Assembly (NCBI RefSeq): GCF_004152935.1
Contig: NZ_SETE01000001.1
Location: 682,001 to 746,000, forward strand
Reading direction: 5' to 3'
Origin: Brumimicrobium glaciale
GTDB taxonomy: Bacteria > Bacteroidota > Bacteroidia > Flavobacteriales_D > Crocinitomicaceae
Length of the DNA: 64,000 bases
The notes below the pieces were generated by a model. That model searched no databases and was not told where the DNA came from. It saw nothing but the letters and a program-made list of their open reading frames with translations. Positions 1 through 9,617 of the stretch are shown here, in pieces. The position numbers and the translations under genes were made by a program. Numbering within the stretch: the stretch's first letter is position 1; each line of letters begins with the position of its first letter.

Positions 1-228
1 ATCCATTTCGCTTCCATCAATCGAATTTATGGCATTAGCAATGGCTTCCCACGAATTTTCTATCAATTCAATGTTTCCATTTTCATTAATAGTTCCACTT
101 CCTTTATGACCTATAAAGCTAATGTCTTGAGGGATATTTAGCTCTAAAAAAACATCTGGTTGTTTACTGCAGGATGAAATTAGGAACAGTGAAAAAACAA
201 GAAAAAAGATTGAGAATAATGATTTCAT
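1..228 (-). CDS. Glycerophosphodiester phosphodiesterase-like lipoprotein, 5' part only
   Basis: This gene runs off the left edge, so only its first 76 codons are present. The product begins with a hydrophobic signal segment and a lipobox (LISSC, Cys20), so it is probably a lipoprotein. After it comes FIGHKGSG (about 38-45), then ENSWEAIANAINSIDGSEMD, which fits the GDPD family start (a GHRG-like motif, then E-N-T/S, then a repeated A..A...G.D.IE pattern). Family members hydrolyse glycerophosphodiesters to glycerol-3-phosphate and an alcohol using the His and Glu/Asp residues in this region. The Lys in GHK replaces the more usual Arg. The catalytic C-terminal part lies outside the window, so activity cannot be judged. 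The ATG at 228 is the only start that precedes the signal segment. Confidence 0.6.
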   Translation of the reverse strand, partial: MKSLFSIFFLVFSLFLISSCSKQPDVFLELNIPQDISFIGHKGSGTINENGNIELIENSWEAIANAINSIDGSEMD

Positions 229-396
229 ATTATACTTTTATTTCGAATCAAATGTAATCTATAAAATTATCAGTTTTTCTCTAAAACTACTATTTATAGA
301 GAATCAAAGCGAATTATATTAGTTGATTTTAAATGAATAGGCATATCCTTTCACTCAAAACGAAATTTTCCAATCATTAATTAATAGAAATAATGT

Positions 397-404
397 TACT
401 TTTG
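397..404 (+). promoter_or_regulatory. Putative -7 box (TACTTTTG) for the tandem membrane-protein genes
   Basis: TACTTTTG matches the Bacteroidota -7 consensus TAnnTTTG and lies about 70 bp before the start at 474. I do not see a TTG -33 element at the usual 19-20 bp spacing, so only half of the promoter is supported. Confidence 0.35.
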
Positions 405-473
405 AAAATGGAGTATAAACTTCGAATTTCTTACTATTAAAGTATTTCCAAAAAAAACTGAATTTCAAGTTAT

Positions 474-2024
474 ATGACCAAACAAAAAATCAAAGAATTT
501 CGATCAGTCGCTGTCATAGCATTGATGTCCTTGATATTGCTTTGGCAAAACATTGAACAATCTCCTTGGAGAGAGAAAGAAGTCATTCAAACAGATGCAA
601 AAGTTTACCACATCTACTTGCCTGCTACCATAATCAATAAAGATCCTTTTCTTGAACTCGAAACTCCTGATAAAATAAAAAGGTATGGAACGCATACTTC
701 ACCTATTGGTAGGAATGCCGTGAAAATGAGTATGGGAGTTGCAATGATGAATTTACCATTTTTTTATGGTGGACATCTTTACGCACTTTCCAATGATAAT
801 TACGCTGTGGATGGTTATTCCGAACCTTATCAATTGGCCATTTCCTTATCGTCTGTTTTTTATATGATTATGGGACTTATTTTCCTTTGGTTAGTTTTAA
901 AAAGAACGTTTTCGGATTTAATAAGTTTGCTGACTATCCTTTTCATTGGAGTCGGAACAAATTTATATTACTATTCTATTTATGAAACAGGATTGTCACA
1001 TCCTTGTACTTTTTTCTTGCTTTCAGCACTCTTGTATTTGATTCACAATTGGTTAAGTCAAAAAAAGATGTGGAAAAGTATTTTGATGGGTGCGATTTTA
1101 GGTCTAATTGTACTTGTTCGGCCAATTAATATACTTTTTATTCTGCCACTTATACTTTTGTTTAAAACCCAAGATTTAAAGTGGAGCGCTTACTTAAAAC
1201 AACTATTTCTTCCATTTTCTTATGTCTTGGCCATTGTTCTAGGTGGGTTTTTAATCATTTTACCTCAACTCATTTTCTGGAAAATACAAACAGGAAGTCT
1301 TGTGTATTACACTTATGGCGATGAAGGTTTTTTCTGGTCAAACCCGCATATATGGGAAGGCTTGTTCTCGTTTAGAAAGGGTTGGTTCATTTATACTCCT
1401 TTAATGCTTTTTGCGCTATATGGAATGGTCAGATTGTATAAAATTCAAAAGATGTATTTCTGGGCAATTGCATTCTTTTTGCCTCTTTTTTTATACATTA
1501 CATTTAGTTGGTGGAGTTGGTGGTACGGAGGAAGTTTTGGTGCGCGGACACTTATTGATATTCTTCCTTTTATGGCGTTTCCCTTAGCGGGTTTAATTGA
1601 TTGGATTTTTCAAAAAAGATGGCGTTTGATTATTTTAATCATTCCTCTCTATTTCGTTTATGTAAATCTTTATCAATCCTGGCAGTATTCACACAAAATG
1701 CTTCATTACGATTCCATGACTTTTGAAGGATATAAAACAATATTCTTAAAACATTATACACCAGACGAATATTGGGGCCAACTGCGCAAACCTGATTATG
1801 TTAACGCCTTAAAATATGGAATTGAAAAGGTTTCTCTTCCCATACTAAATGACCCTGTTCCCACTTTTTCTGAAGAAGATATTCAAAATATGATTGAATA
1901 TATTAAAACTGATGAAAAATGGATAAAGGAAATTGAACTTAAAGCAATGGATAGAAATCAATCTGTAGATTCAGTCCTTAGGAATCATGTGATATGGTTG
2001 TTCGAGAATAAAAAGGTAAAGTAG
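474..2024 (+). CDS. Polytopic membrane protein, GT-C glycosyltransferase-like (paralogue 1)
   Basis: This is a 516-residue protein with roughly ten hydrophobic helices spread from residue 11 to about 400 and a soluble C-terminal tail of about 110 residues. After the first helix, TDAKVYHIYLPA puts an Asp (D41) in the first external loop, as in GT-C enzymes of the PMT/ArnT type, which transfer sugars from polyprenyl-phosphate donors on the outer face of the inner membrane. Conserved blocks shared with the next gene are FSFRKGWFIYTPLM and WWYGGSFGARTLIDILPFMA. The GT-C assignment rests on topology and this Asp and is tentative. The gene is followed after 21 bp by a close paralogue, so the two are probably co-transcribed. 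No partner gene that would show the substrate is adjacent. Confidence 0.55.
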   Translation: MTKQKIKEFRSVAVIALMSLILLWQNIEQSPWREKEVIQTDAKVYHIYLPATIINKDPFLELETPDKIKRYGTHTSPIGRNAVKMSMGVAMMNLPFFYGGHLYALSNDNYAVDGYSEPYQLAISLSSVFYMIMGLIFLWLVLKRTFSDLISLLTILFIGVGTNLYYYSIYETGLSHPCTFFLLSALLYLIHNWLSQKKMWKSILMGAILGLIVLVRPINILFILPLILLFKTQDLKWSAYLKQLFLPFSYVLAIVLGGFLIILPQLIFWKIQTGSLVYYTYGDEGFFWSNPHIWEGLFSFRKGWFIYTPLMLFALYGMVRLYKIQKMYFWAIAFFLPLFLYITFSWWSWWYGGSFGARTLIDILPFMAFPLAGLIDWIFQKRWRLIILIIPLYFVYVNLYQSWQYSHKMLHYDSMTFEGYKTIFLKHYTPDEYWGQLRKPDYVNALKYGIEKVSLPILNDPVPTFSEEDIQNMIEYIKTDEKWIKEIELKAMDRNQSVDSVLRNHVIWLFENKKVK

Positions 2025-2045
2025 TTTAACTTTAGTACTAATAAA

Positions 2046-3587
2046 ATGACCAAACAAACTTTTAAAAAATACGGTTCAGTTGCAGTCCTAGCTTTGATGT
2101 CTTTGATTTTACTTTGGCAGAATATTGAAAATGCGCCATGGGAAAAACAAAGGATTATTCGATCGGATGTTTCTATTTATTACACTTATTTACCTGCGAC
2201 GATAATAAACAACGATCCATTTTTCGAACTTAAAGACACACTCAATTCAGGAAAGTACCGAGTACGCACTTCAGAAATTGGAAGGAATTCTGTAAAGATG
2301 AGTATGGGAGTAGCTTTTATGGATCTACCTTTCTTCTATGTTGGCCATCTTTACGCTCTTTCAAGTGACAAATATGAAGCAGATGGATATTCCGAACCTT
2401 ATCATTTAGCGATTTCTATTTCTTCTGCTTTTTACACTATAATGGGATTCATTTTCCTGTGGTTAGTTTTAAAAAGAACGTTTACTGAATTGGCAAGTTT
2501 GCTGACTGTTATTTTAATTGTTTTTGGTACTAATTTATATTTATACTCTGTTTATGAAACAGGAATGTCACACCCTATTACCTTTTTCTTGCTTTCAGCG
2601 CTATTGTATCTCGTTCAAAATTGGTTGAATCGAAAAGGGATATGGAAAAGCTTTTTAATTGGAATCCTTTTAGGGTTAATTGTTCTTGTTCGACCAATAA
2701 ATATTCTTTTTATTTTACCGATTATCATTTTACTGAAAAATAGAGATATAAGTTGGATCGCATATTTTAAAACTCTTTTCCTTCCTTTTTCATACATAAT
2801 TCCAGTTCTTTTGGGTGGAATATTAATCATTCTACCACAGCTTATTTTCTGGAAGTTTCAAACAGGAAGTATTTTATCATATTCTTACGGAAAAGAAGGT
2901 TTCTTTTGGTTGAATCCGCATGTTTGGGAAGGCTTATTTTCTTTTAGAAAAGGATGGTTTATTTATACTCCGTTAATGTTCTTTGCATTGTTTGGAATGG
3001 TGAGATTATTCAAAATTCAAAGAATGTATTTTTGGGCAATTATCATCTTTTTACCGATTTTCTTTTATGTTACTTTTAGTTGGTGGTGCTGGTGGTACGG
3101 AGGAAGTTTTGGTGCTAGAACGTTAATTGATATTTTGCCTTTTATGGCCATACCTTTGGCAGCGCTGTTAGATTGGATGCTTGGAAGTAAATGGCGTTAT
3201 GCTTTGCTTCTTATCCCATTTCTTCTGATGCGTGTAAACTTATTTCAGTCTTGGCAATATGGGAAAGGGATTATTCATTTTGATAGTATGACATGGGAAG
3301 GTTACAAAACCATCTTTTTTAAAGATTACACACCTAATCATTATTGGGGATTACTTCAAGAACCTGACTATAGTGGTGCTGTTAATAACGGAGTAGAAAA
3401 AGAACTATATCCTGTTGTAAGTAGCGATCCTCAATCTCCAGTTTATGAAAAAAGTATTCAAAATACGATAAAGTATTTAAAATCGGATGAAGGTTGGATG
3501 AAGTCTGTTCGTGAAAGAGCTGAAAACAATAATATTTCAATAGACTCCTCTTTAAGGGTTACAGCAATTTGGGTATTAGAACAATAG
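2046..3587 (+). CDS. Polytopic membrane protein, GT-C glycosyltransferase-like (paralogue 2)
   Basis: A 513-residue paralogue of the preceding gene. It is nearly collinear, with the same opening MTKQ, the first helix SVAVLALMSLILLWQNIE, the Asp motif SDVSIYYTYLPA (D41) and the same WWYGGSFGARTLIDILPFMA block. Most differences are in the loop after the Asp motif (residues 55-75) and in the C-terminal tail after about 400, which suggests divergence in substrate or partner contact. The 21-bp spacing and shared orientation point to tandem duplication. The function is inferred as for the first copy: a polyprenyl-linked sugar transferase of the inner membrane, possibly acting on surface glycans. 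The DNA also remains visibly similar, so the duplication is moderately recent. Confidence 0.55.
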   Translation: MTKQTFKKYGSVAVLALMSLILLWQNIENAPWEKQRIIRSDVSIYYTYLPATIINNDPFFELKDTLNSGKYRVRTSEIGRNSVKMSMGVAFMDLPFFYVGHLYALSSDKYEADGYSEPYHLAISISSAFYTIMGFIFLWLVLKRTFTELASLLTVILIVFGTNLYLYSVYETGMSHPITFFLLSALLYLVQNWLNRKGIWKSFLIGILLGLIVLVRPINILFILPIIILLKNRDISWIAYFKTLFLPFSYIIPVLLGGILIILPQLIFWKFQTGSILSYSYGKEGFFWLNPHVWEGLFSFRKGWFIYTPLMFFALFGMVRLFKIQRMYFWAIIIFLPIFFYVTFSWWCWWYGGSFGARTLIDILPFMAIPLAALLDWMLGSKWRYALLLIPFLLMRVNLFQSWQYGKGIIHFDSMTWEGYKTIFFKDYTPNHYWGLLQEPDYSGAVNNGVEKELYPVVSSDPQSPVYEKSIQNTIKYLKSDEGWMKSVRERAENNNISIDSSLRVTAIWVLEQ

Positions 3588-3624
3588 TGATTTTAGATTA
3601 ATGCAGATTGAGGAATTCAGAACC

Positions 3625-4332
3625 CTAAAATTCCTTCACCTCAAAAGGATTAAAATTCTCTAAAGCTTCCACTTCTCTGATTGTGTTTTTCTCTACACGT
3701 AAAACTCTTCCTGGAAATTTTTCTACCAATCCCATATCGTGAGTGGCCATCAATAAAGCTGTTCCTTCTTTGGCAATTGCATGTAACAAATTCATAATTG
3801 CGCCAGAAGTTTCAGGATCTAAATTTCCTGTTGGCTCATCTGCTAAGATCAATTCTGGATTGTTTATTAAAGCTCTTGCGATAGAAACCCTTTGTTGTTC
3901 ACCACCAGAAAGTTCGTGTGGCATTTTGTAAGCTTTTTCTTCGATTCCAACCATTCTTAGTACTTCAAGTCCACGTTGTTCCATTACCGCTTTCTTTTTC
4001 CAGCCTGTCGCTTTCATGACAAAAAACAGGTTTTTCATCACAGAACGATCAGTCAGCAATTGAAAGTCTTGAAACACAATTCCAATCTTTCTTCTCAATA
4101 AAGGAATCTCACGTTTCTTGAGTTTGTTAAGGTCAAAACCAACAACTTCTCCTTCTCCATCAACAAGACGCAGGTCAGCATAAAGCGTTTTTAGAAAACT
4201 ACTCTTCCCAGAACCCGTCTTTCCAATGAGGTAAACAAATTCTTTGGAAGAAATTGTTACGTTAACATCTTGCAAAACAGTTACTTTTTTCTGCTCAACT
4301 CTTCCTTGAATAATATTGATTACCTTCTCCAC
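3625..4332 (-). CDS. ftsE: FtsE-like ABC transporter ATP-binding protein
   Basis: A 235-residue ABC ATPase with every expected motif: Walker A GKTGSGKS (37-44), Q-loop Gln88 in FQDFQLL, signature LSGGEQQR (141-148), Walker B LILADEP (161-167) and H-loop His198 in MATHD. The short Walker A to signature spacing, the FQDFQLLTDRSV stretch and ADEPTGNLDPETS are typical of the FtsE/LolD/MacB branch. The length suits FtsE, which with FtsX couples ATP hydrolysis to peptidoglycan hydrolase activation at the division site. FtsX is not adjacent; in Bacteroidota the two genes are often separate. LolD is the main alternative. It is convergent with the paralogue genes on its left and divergent from the TPR gene on its right. 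Confidence 0.75.
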   Translation of the reverse strand: MEKVINIIQGRVEQKKVTVLQDVNVTISSKEFVYLIGKTGSGKSSFLKTLYADLRLVDGEGEVVGFDLNKLKKREIPLLRRKIGIVFQDFQLLTDRSVMKNLFFVMKATGWKKKAVMEQRGLEVLRMVGIEEKAYKMPHELSGGEQQRVSIARALINNPELILADEPTGNLDPETSGAIMNLLHAIAKEGTALLMATHDMGLVEKFPGRVLRVEKNTIREVEALENFNPFEVKEF

Positions 4333-4498
4333 TTCTGATTGTTTTTACAAATATCAACAAAATAATAAAAGAAATTAATGGAAGCAAATAACAATCTTAA
4401 CAGATTTGCGTTTAAAACTTTTCAGCGCTTGCAATTTTCCCATCGCTATACTCCCTATTTTTATAAGTTAAAGTAAATGTATTTATTAAAGTCGTAAG

Positions 4499-7400
4499 AT
4501 GATTACACCACGTGGTTTTATTTTTCTCGTTTCCATCCTTCTGTCAACAGTTGTTTGGAGTCAATCCACTGAGAAATACAGTGGAGAATATGCTGATTTT
4601 TACAGGGCAGAGGAATTGTTTGAAAAAGAGCAGTACGGCGCTGCACGAGAAGTTTTTACTACTTTCTTAGCAGGTTTTCACGAACAGGAAGATCCGCAAT
4701 ATATTAAGGCGCGTTACTATGTTGGAATTTCCGCATTGGAATTGTACAACACCGATGCGGTGAAAATATTAATGGAATTCAATAATGATTACCCTGAGAG
4801 TATTTATAAAAACGGAATCTATTTTAAAATTGGAGAACACTTTTACCAAAGAAAAAAATATCAAGATGCGAGAGAATGGTTAGATAAAACCGATCCTACA
4901 GCAATTGATACAGCTTCAATTGCAGCTTATCATTTCAAATTAGGATATGCTAACTTTCAATTAAGTGATTATCCTGCAGCAAGAAATGAGTTTTTCGACA
5001 TCAAAGATGGAAACTCAAGTTTTAGCGCTCCGGCTTTGTATTATTATTCTCACATTGCTTATAAAAACAAAACGTATAGTGAAGCCTTGGTTGGTTTTTT
5101 AAAATTAAGAGAAAATCCAACTTTTAAAGATGAGGTTTCCTATTATCTCACTCAGATTTATTATTTACTAGGAGATTATGAAAAAGTAACTGAATTTGCT
5201 CCAGATTTTTCAGCAGAAGAAAATGGAATCAGTAACAATTCTGCAGAAATGAACCTCTTAATTGGTGACGCATATTATAAAGTTGAAAAATTCGACGAAG
5301 CTGTTGCCTATTTAGAAGATTATAGCAACAGAAAACAAATGACCAGAGATCAAAGTTATTCTTTGGCCTATTCTTATTTCAAAAGTAAACAATACGATAA
5401 AGCGATTAAAATGTTTGACCGTGTTTCTCGAACAGAAGATCAGCTAGGACAAACTTCTTTTTATCATATTGCGCAATCTTATCTATATAAAGAAGAACTC
5501 AATTATGCGAGAACGGCTTTTAGATCTGCTGCAGCTTTAGATTTTAATCTTGTTGTGCAGGAAGATGCGCTTTATAATTATGCGGTTTTATCTTACAAAT
5601 TAGATTACAATCCATACAACGAAGCAATTAAGGCTTTTGAATTTTTCTTAAGAGAATTTCCAAAATCAGAAAGAAAAGAAGACGTGTATAGTTATTTGGT
5701 GAATGTTTATTCAAGCACTAAAAACTATGAGGAGGCTTTAAAATCATTGAATCGTATTCCAGTTTTAAACATCAAGTTGAAAACAGCATATCAAGTAGTT
5801 TCTTATAATATGGGAATTGAAAAATATGAGCGTGGAGATTATCCTGGGTGTGTAGAAGCATTAAAAGGTGTTGCGAAATATGATATCGACCCAATGATTA
5901 CGGGGAAAGCAAAATTCTGGGAAGCTGACGCACATTACATGATGGCAGAATGGAAATTAGCAATGAAGGAATACAGAGAGTTTTTGAATGTTCCGGGAAT
6001 GAATGATTTAACACTCAAAGAAGCTGCGTATTACAATATTGCCTATGCTTATTTTGAACAAAAAGATTGGACGCAAGCCATTCAAGCTTTTAGAACATTC
6101 ACGCAATTAAATAACATTCAAGACGATATTAAGTTGGCAGATGCTTATGCGAGAATTGGAGATTGTTATTACACCAAAGACGATCCTGATTTCCAAAAAT
6201 CGGCATTGAATTATGAAAAAGCTTTGAGTTATGAAATCGCAAAAAAGGATCAATATCTTTATTCTTTGTCTAAGGTTTATAAACTAATTCCAGGAAAAAG
6301 AGACGCACAGATTTCTACTTTGAATAGAATTTTAAAAGATCATCCAAAATCATCTTTTGTAATTCCAGCGAAATTTGACATCGCAATGAGTTATAAAAAT
6401 GGTGGAAATTATGATCAAGCATTAACTCATTTTGATAATATCGTAAAGAATTATCCAAACAATATTTTAGTAAAAGATGCATTGATAGAAATTGCAGATA
6501 TTAAATTCAAGCAACAGAAATATCAAGAATCTGAGAGCTATTTCCGCCGTGTTTTGAGCGAGTTTACTTTGGATGATCAAACATGTAAAAGAGCAACGCA
6601 AGGAATTGTGGATGTTTACAGAGCTACTCGTCGCCAAGATGAAATCGTGAGTTTAAGCAAAGAATATGCATGTGCTGATATTTCAGAAGACGATGAAGAA
6701 ATTTTCTTCTACGAAACAGCAAGTGAATTGTATGTGAATGAAAATTACGATGAAGCAATTCCAGAATTGAATAAATACTTGAAGCGCTATCCAAATGGTC
6801 GTTTTTCAGTTCAATTGTTGAGTTATTTGGCGGACATATATTACCAAAGAAGTGAAGAGAACTTAGCGATTACTTATTATGAAAACATCATTAATCGACC
6901 AAATTCAGCTTATACAGAAGAAGCATTGGTGAGAACTTCAAAATTATTGTATAACAATAAGGAGTACAGTCGGGCTTTGCCACATTATGAAAAGCTAGAA
7001 AGTTTGGCGTCTAAAGCGCAAATTATTTTCAATACCCGTGTTGGATTAATGCGTACAAATTTCATTCTTGAGAATTATGCTAAAGCTGCCGTTGCTGCAA
7101 ATAAAGTATTGCAAGATGAATTGTTGGATGATAAAGAAGTTCGCATTGAAGGAAATTACATTGCTGGAATGTCAATGTTTGAAACAAAAGAGTATCAAAA
7201 ATCATTGACTTTCTTGCGTTGGACAGCAGATAATACAGGTAAAGTTAGAGGGACAGAAGCTTTGTATACTTTAACGTTTGCTAATTATCATTTGAAAGAT
7301 TATGCAAATGCGGAGAAATTACACAATGAATTATTGAAACGAAAGCCAGCTTATGACTTTTGGATTGCGAAATCTTTAATTCTTCAAGCAAGAGTATTTA

Positions 7401-7594
7401 TGATGAAAGATGATTTATTTCAAGCGGAACAAACCATCAATTTAGTGATAAATAATTACCCGAATCAGGAAGATGGTGTATTGCAAGAAGTAGACAAAGT
7501 GAAGTCTGAATTAATGCAATTGAAAAATTCGCCAAATAACTTTGAGGACGATACAAATAGAATGATTGACATAAATAATGGAGGCGATGAATAA
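4499..7594 (+). CDS. Large secreted tetratricopeptide-repeat protein
   Basis: A 1031-residue protein with a signal peptide (MITPRGFIFLVSILLSTVVWSQ) followed by TPR-like helical repeats over nearly the whole length. Recurrent signatures are A..Y...Y..A...F..., for example YDKAIKMFDRV near 300, YDEAIPELNKYLKRYP near 755 and YPNNILVKDALIEIADIKF near 650. Spacing by aromatic residues and P at repeat ends (DYPES, EFPKS, NYPNN, RYPNG, NYPNQ) resembles the YbgF/BamD type of TPR found in envelope assembly factors. It should be periplasmic or attached to the outer membrane. Its 3' end overlaps the next gene, which encodes a beta-barrel, so the pair is translationally coupled and probably forms one envelope complex. 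The substrate is unknown. The tail is acidic and Asn-rich. Confidence 0.75.
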   Translation: MITPRGFIFLVSILLSTVVWSQSTEKYSGEYADFYRAEELFEKEQYGAAREVFTTFLAGFHEQEDPQYIKARYYVGISALELYNTDAVKILMEFNNDYPESIYKNGIYFKIGEHFYQRKKYQDAREWLDKTDPTAIDTASIAAYHFKLGYANFQLSDYPAARNEFFDIKDGNSSFSAPALYYYSHIAYKNKTYSEALVGFLKLRENPTFKDEVSYYLTQIYYLLGDYEKVTEFAPDFSAEENGISNNSAEMNLLIGDAYYKVEKFDEAVAYLEDYSNRKQMTRDQSYSLAYSYFKSKQYDKAIKMFDRVSRTEDQLGQTSFYHIAQSYLYKEELNYARTAFRSAAALDFNLVVQEDALYNYAVLSYKLDYNPYNEAIKAFEFFLREFPKSERKEDVYSYLVNVYSSTKNYEEALKSLNRIPVLNIKLKTAYQVVSYNMGIEKYERGDYPGCVEALKGVAKYDIDPMITGKAKFWEADAHYMMAEWKLAMKEYREFLNVPGMNDLTLKEAAYYNIAYAYFEQKDWTQAIQAFRTFTQLNNIQDDIKLADAYARIGDCYYTKDDPDFQKSALNYEKALSYEIAKKDQYLYSLSKVYKLIPGKRDAQISTLNRILKDHPKSSFVIPAKFDIAMSYKNGGNYDQALTHFDNIVKNYPNNILVKDALIEIADIKFKQQKYQESESYFRRVLSEFTLDDQTCKRATQGIVDVYRATRRQDEIVSLSKEYACADISEDDEEIFFYETASELYVNENYDEAIPELNKYLKRYPNGRFSVQLLSYLADIYYQRSEENLAITYYENIINRPNSAYTEEALVRTSKLLYNNKEYSRALPHYEKLESLASKAQIIFNTRVGLMRTNFILENYAKAAVAANKVLQDELLDDKEVRIEGNYIAGMSMFETKEYQKSLTFLRWTADNTGKVRGTEALYTLTFANYHLKDYANAEKLHNELLKRKPAYDFWIAKSLILQARVFMMKDDLFQAEQTINLVINNYPNQEDGVLQEVDKVKSELMQLKNSPNNFEDDTNRMIDINNGGDE

Positions 7595-9323
7595 GCACGT
7601 AGTTTTATTTCTAAGCGCAATTACAAGCGTATTTTTTACTTTACCAACTGCCTTTGGTCAAAAAGAAGGGGATGTAAATATCGTAACGAGTTCAGATCGT
7701 TCGATTGCGCCAGCATCAAGGATTTATTTACGTCCAACGATGATTGACACTGCAATTACTTCACCTGTTTTGGTTTATCCTTTATTGGTGCTCAAAGAAG
7801 AAACTTCATTTGAAGTAGAAGGAATAGAACCCGCAAATATTCGCCACCGTCCTCAGCTTACTCAATTATACAATGGCTATGCTAAAGTGGGTGGAGGAAG
7901 CCGTTTGATGGGATTAGGAGAAGTGTACTACAATTCAACACGTTCTAGAAAGTTTAATTGGGGAGCACATGCTTTACATCATTCAGAATGGGGGCAAATC
8001 AGTGATTATGCGCCTTCTCAATATGACAAAACATCAGTTAAAGCATTTGGTAAAGTTGAAGAAAGCCGATTCTCTTATGGAGGTGGAGCGCATTATCTAA
8101 ACCAAGGTTTACATTATTACGGATTTAAAAATCCAGATGCAGACAGAGACAGTATCAAACAGCGTTATCAATCCTTTGGATTTAATGCGTTTTACGATTC
8201 TCACAAGAAAGATTCAGCAATGTTGAATTATAGAATTGGAATTGAATATGATAATTTCAGTGATAGAAAACCAGAAATTGACAGTCTTGAAGATTGGAGA
8301 GGAAAAGAAAATTATTTTGGAGTAAAAACAAGTTGGCAATACAATACCAGCTCAAATGTTTTATTGTCAAACTTACGTGCCGATTTGAATGTTGGATACA
8401 ACGGGTATAAATATGGAATTGGAGACACTTCAATATCTCTTTTAGACACTGGAATTGTATCTAAAAATACGGTAATTCAATTGCGTCCAGTAACAAGCTT
8501 TTACGGGATGAATGAAAAGCTAAAATTCAAAGTTGGAGGTGAATTTGCATTAGATATTCACGATGAAACGAAAGCAAGTTTATATCCAATTGCAGAAGTG
8601 CGTTATTCCTTATTCAACGATATTTTTATTCCTTATGCTGGAGTTGAAGGAGGGTTGCACCAACAACGTTTCGCTCATTTAGCAGGAGTAAATGAGTTTA
8701 TTGGATCAAATAATCAAATTAAAAATGAAAGTAGATACGAGTTTCATTTCGGGATCAAAGGAACTTTGACTTCTCGCATTAGTTTTAACGCCAATGTAGC
8801 ATTTAAGAACTGGAGAAATCACGCTTTATTTACAAATGACACGATTTATTCATCAGGAAATCAATTCCGCGTAGAATATGACACGATTTCTGTAACAACA
8901 ATTTCAGGAAGTATTTCCTACCAACAAAATGAAAAATTGAAAATCGATGTAATTGGAAGATTCAATACTTATGCAGCGAACAACAATCCTTATGCATGGA
9001 ATTTGCCACAAGTTGAATTAATCACTAGAGGAGCATACAACATAGCTGATAAATTAATCGCAAAAGTTGATTTCACATTGAAAACAGGAGCTAAAGCAAG
9101 AGTTTTTGATCCAACAGTTGAAGGAGCTGAGTTGGAAGACGGAATTTATTACAGAAGTTTAGGTCCAATAGCTGACTTAAATATTGGTGCAGAATTTAGG
9201 TATACAAAACGTTTATCAATTTTCGCAAATTTCAATAACGTAGCCGCACAAAGCTACCAACGTTGGAATGGATATCCAGTAAATGCATTTCAATTTATGG
9301 CTGGATTGACTTTTAGGTTTTAA
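7578..9323 (+). CDS. Outer-membrane beta-barrel protein coupled to the TPR protein
   Basis: About 580 residues with a signal peptide (VVLFLSAITSVFFTLPTAFGQ). Two ATGs are in frame, at 7578 and 7587; the second overlaps the upstream stop by 8 bp and gives a cleaner signal peptide, so it may be the true start. From about residue 95 the sequence alternates polar and aromatic residues in strand-length units (NWGAHALHHSEWGQ, FSYGGGAHYLNQG, FNANVAFKNWRNHALF). It ends in FQFMAGLTFRF with a terminal Phe, the standard outer-membrane insertion signal. There is no carboxypeptidase-regulatory or plug domain, so it is unlikely to be a classical TonB-dependent receptor, although such proteins are sometimes named that way. 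The constant pairing with a giant TPR protein suggests a shared assembly or transport role. Confidence 0.7.
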   Translation: MEAMNKHVVLFLSAITSVFFTLPTAFGQKEGDVNIVTSSDRSIAPASRIYLRPTMIDTAITSPVLVYPLLVLKEETSFEVEGIEPANIRHRPQLTQLYNGYAKVGGGSRLMGLGEVYYNSTRSRKFNWGAHALHHSEWGQISDYAPSQYDKTSVKAFGKVEESRFSYGGGAHYLNQGLHYYGFKNPDADRDSIKQRYQSFGFNAFYDSHKKDSAMLNYRIGIEYDNFSDRKPEIDSLEDWRGKENYFGVKTSWQYNTSSNVLLSNLRADLNVGYNGYKYGIGDTSISLLDTGIVSKNTVIQLRPVTSFYGMNEKLKFKVGGEFALDIHDETKASLYPIAEVRYSLFNDIFIPYAGVEGGLHQQRFAHLAGVNEFIGSNNQIKNESRYEFHFGIKGTLTSRISFNANVAFKNWRNHALFTNDTIYSSGNQFRVEYDTISVTTISGSISYQQNEKLKIDVIGRFNTYAANNNPYAWNLPQVELITRGAYNIADKLIAKVDFTLKTGAKARVFDPTVEGAELEDGIYYRSLGPIADLNIGAEFRYTKRLSIFANFNNVAAQSYQRWNGYPVNAFQFMAGLTFRF

Positions 9324-9377
9324 ATCATTTAATAGGTTGTCTGATGAAAAATATCTATTTTAGATTAAAATCTATCA

Positions 9378-9617
9378 ATGATGAATACGAATGAACTTAA
9401 AAATAAATTAATTGACCAGATAAAAGCTTCTACAGATAATGTTTTACTGGAGGAGCTTTATAATTATCTTGTTCAAGATAATAGTACGCGAGAAGTATAT
9501 CAATTGAGCGAAAAGCAAAACCTTGCTATAGAAGAAGCAAGAGCCCAATATAAAAGAGGTGAGTTTTTAACTGACGAACAATCGAATAAGGAAATTGAAG
9601 AATGGTTAGGCAAGTAG
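9378..9617 (+). CDS. Antitoxin of a RelE/ParE-type module
   Basis: A 79-residue acidic, helical protein. Its C-terminal half, LSEKQNLAIEEARAQYKRGEFLTDEQSNKEIEEW with a typical L(S/T)(E/D)EQ...I.EA....KRGE(Y/F)LT pattern, is characteristic of the short Bacteroidota addiction-module antitoxins (PF09720-like). The C-terminus overlaps the downstream toxin start by 16 bp, giving the coupled translation usual for such pairs. Two ATGs are adjacent (9378 and 9381) and cannot be told apart. These antitoxins bind and mask the RNase-type toxin and, with it, repress their own promoter. Confidence 0.7.
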   Translation: MMNTNELKNKLIDQIKASTDNVLLEELYNYLVQDNSTREVYQLSEKQNLAIEEARAQYKRGEFLTDEQSNKEIEEWLGK

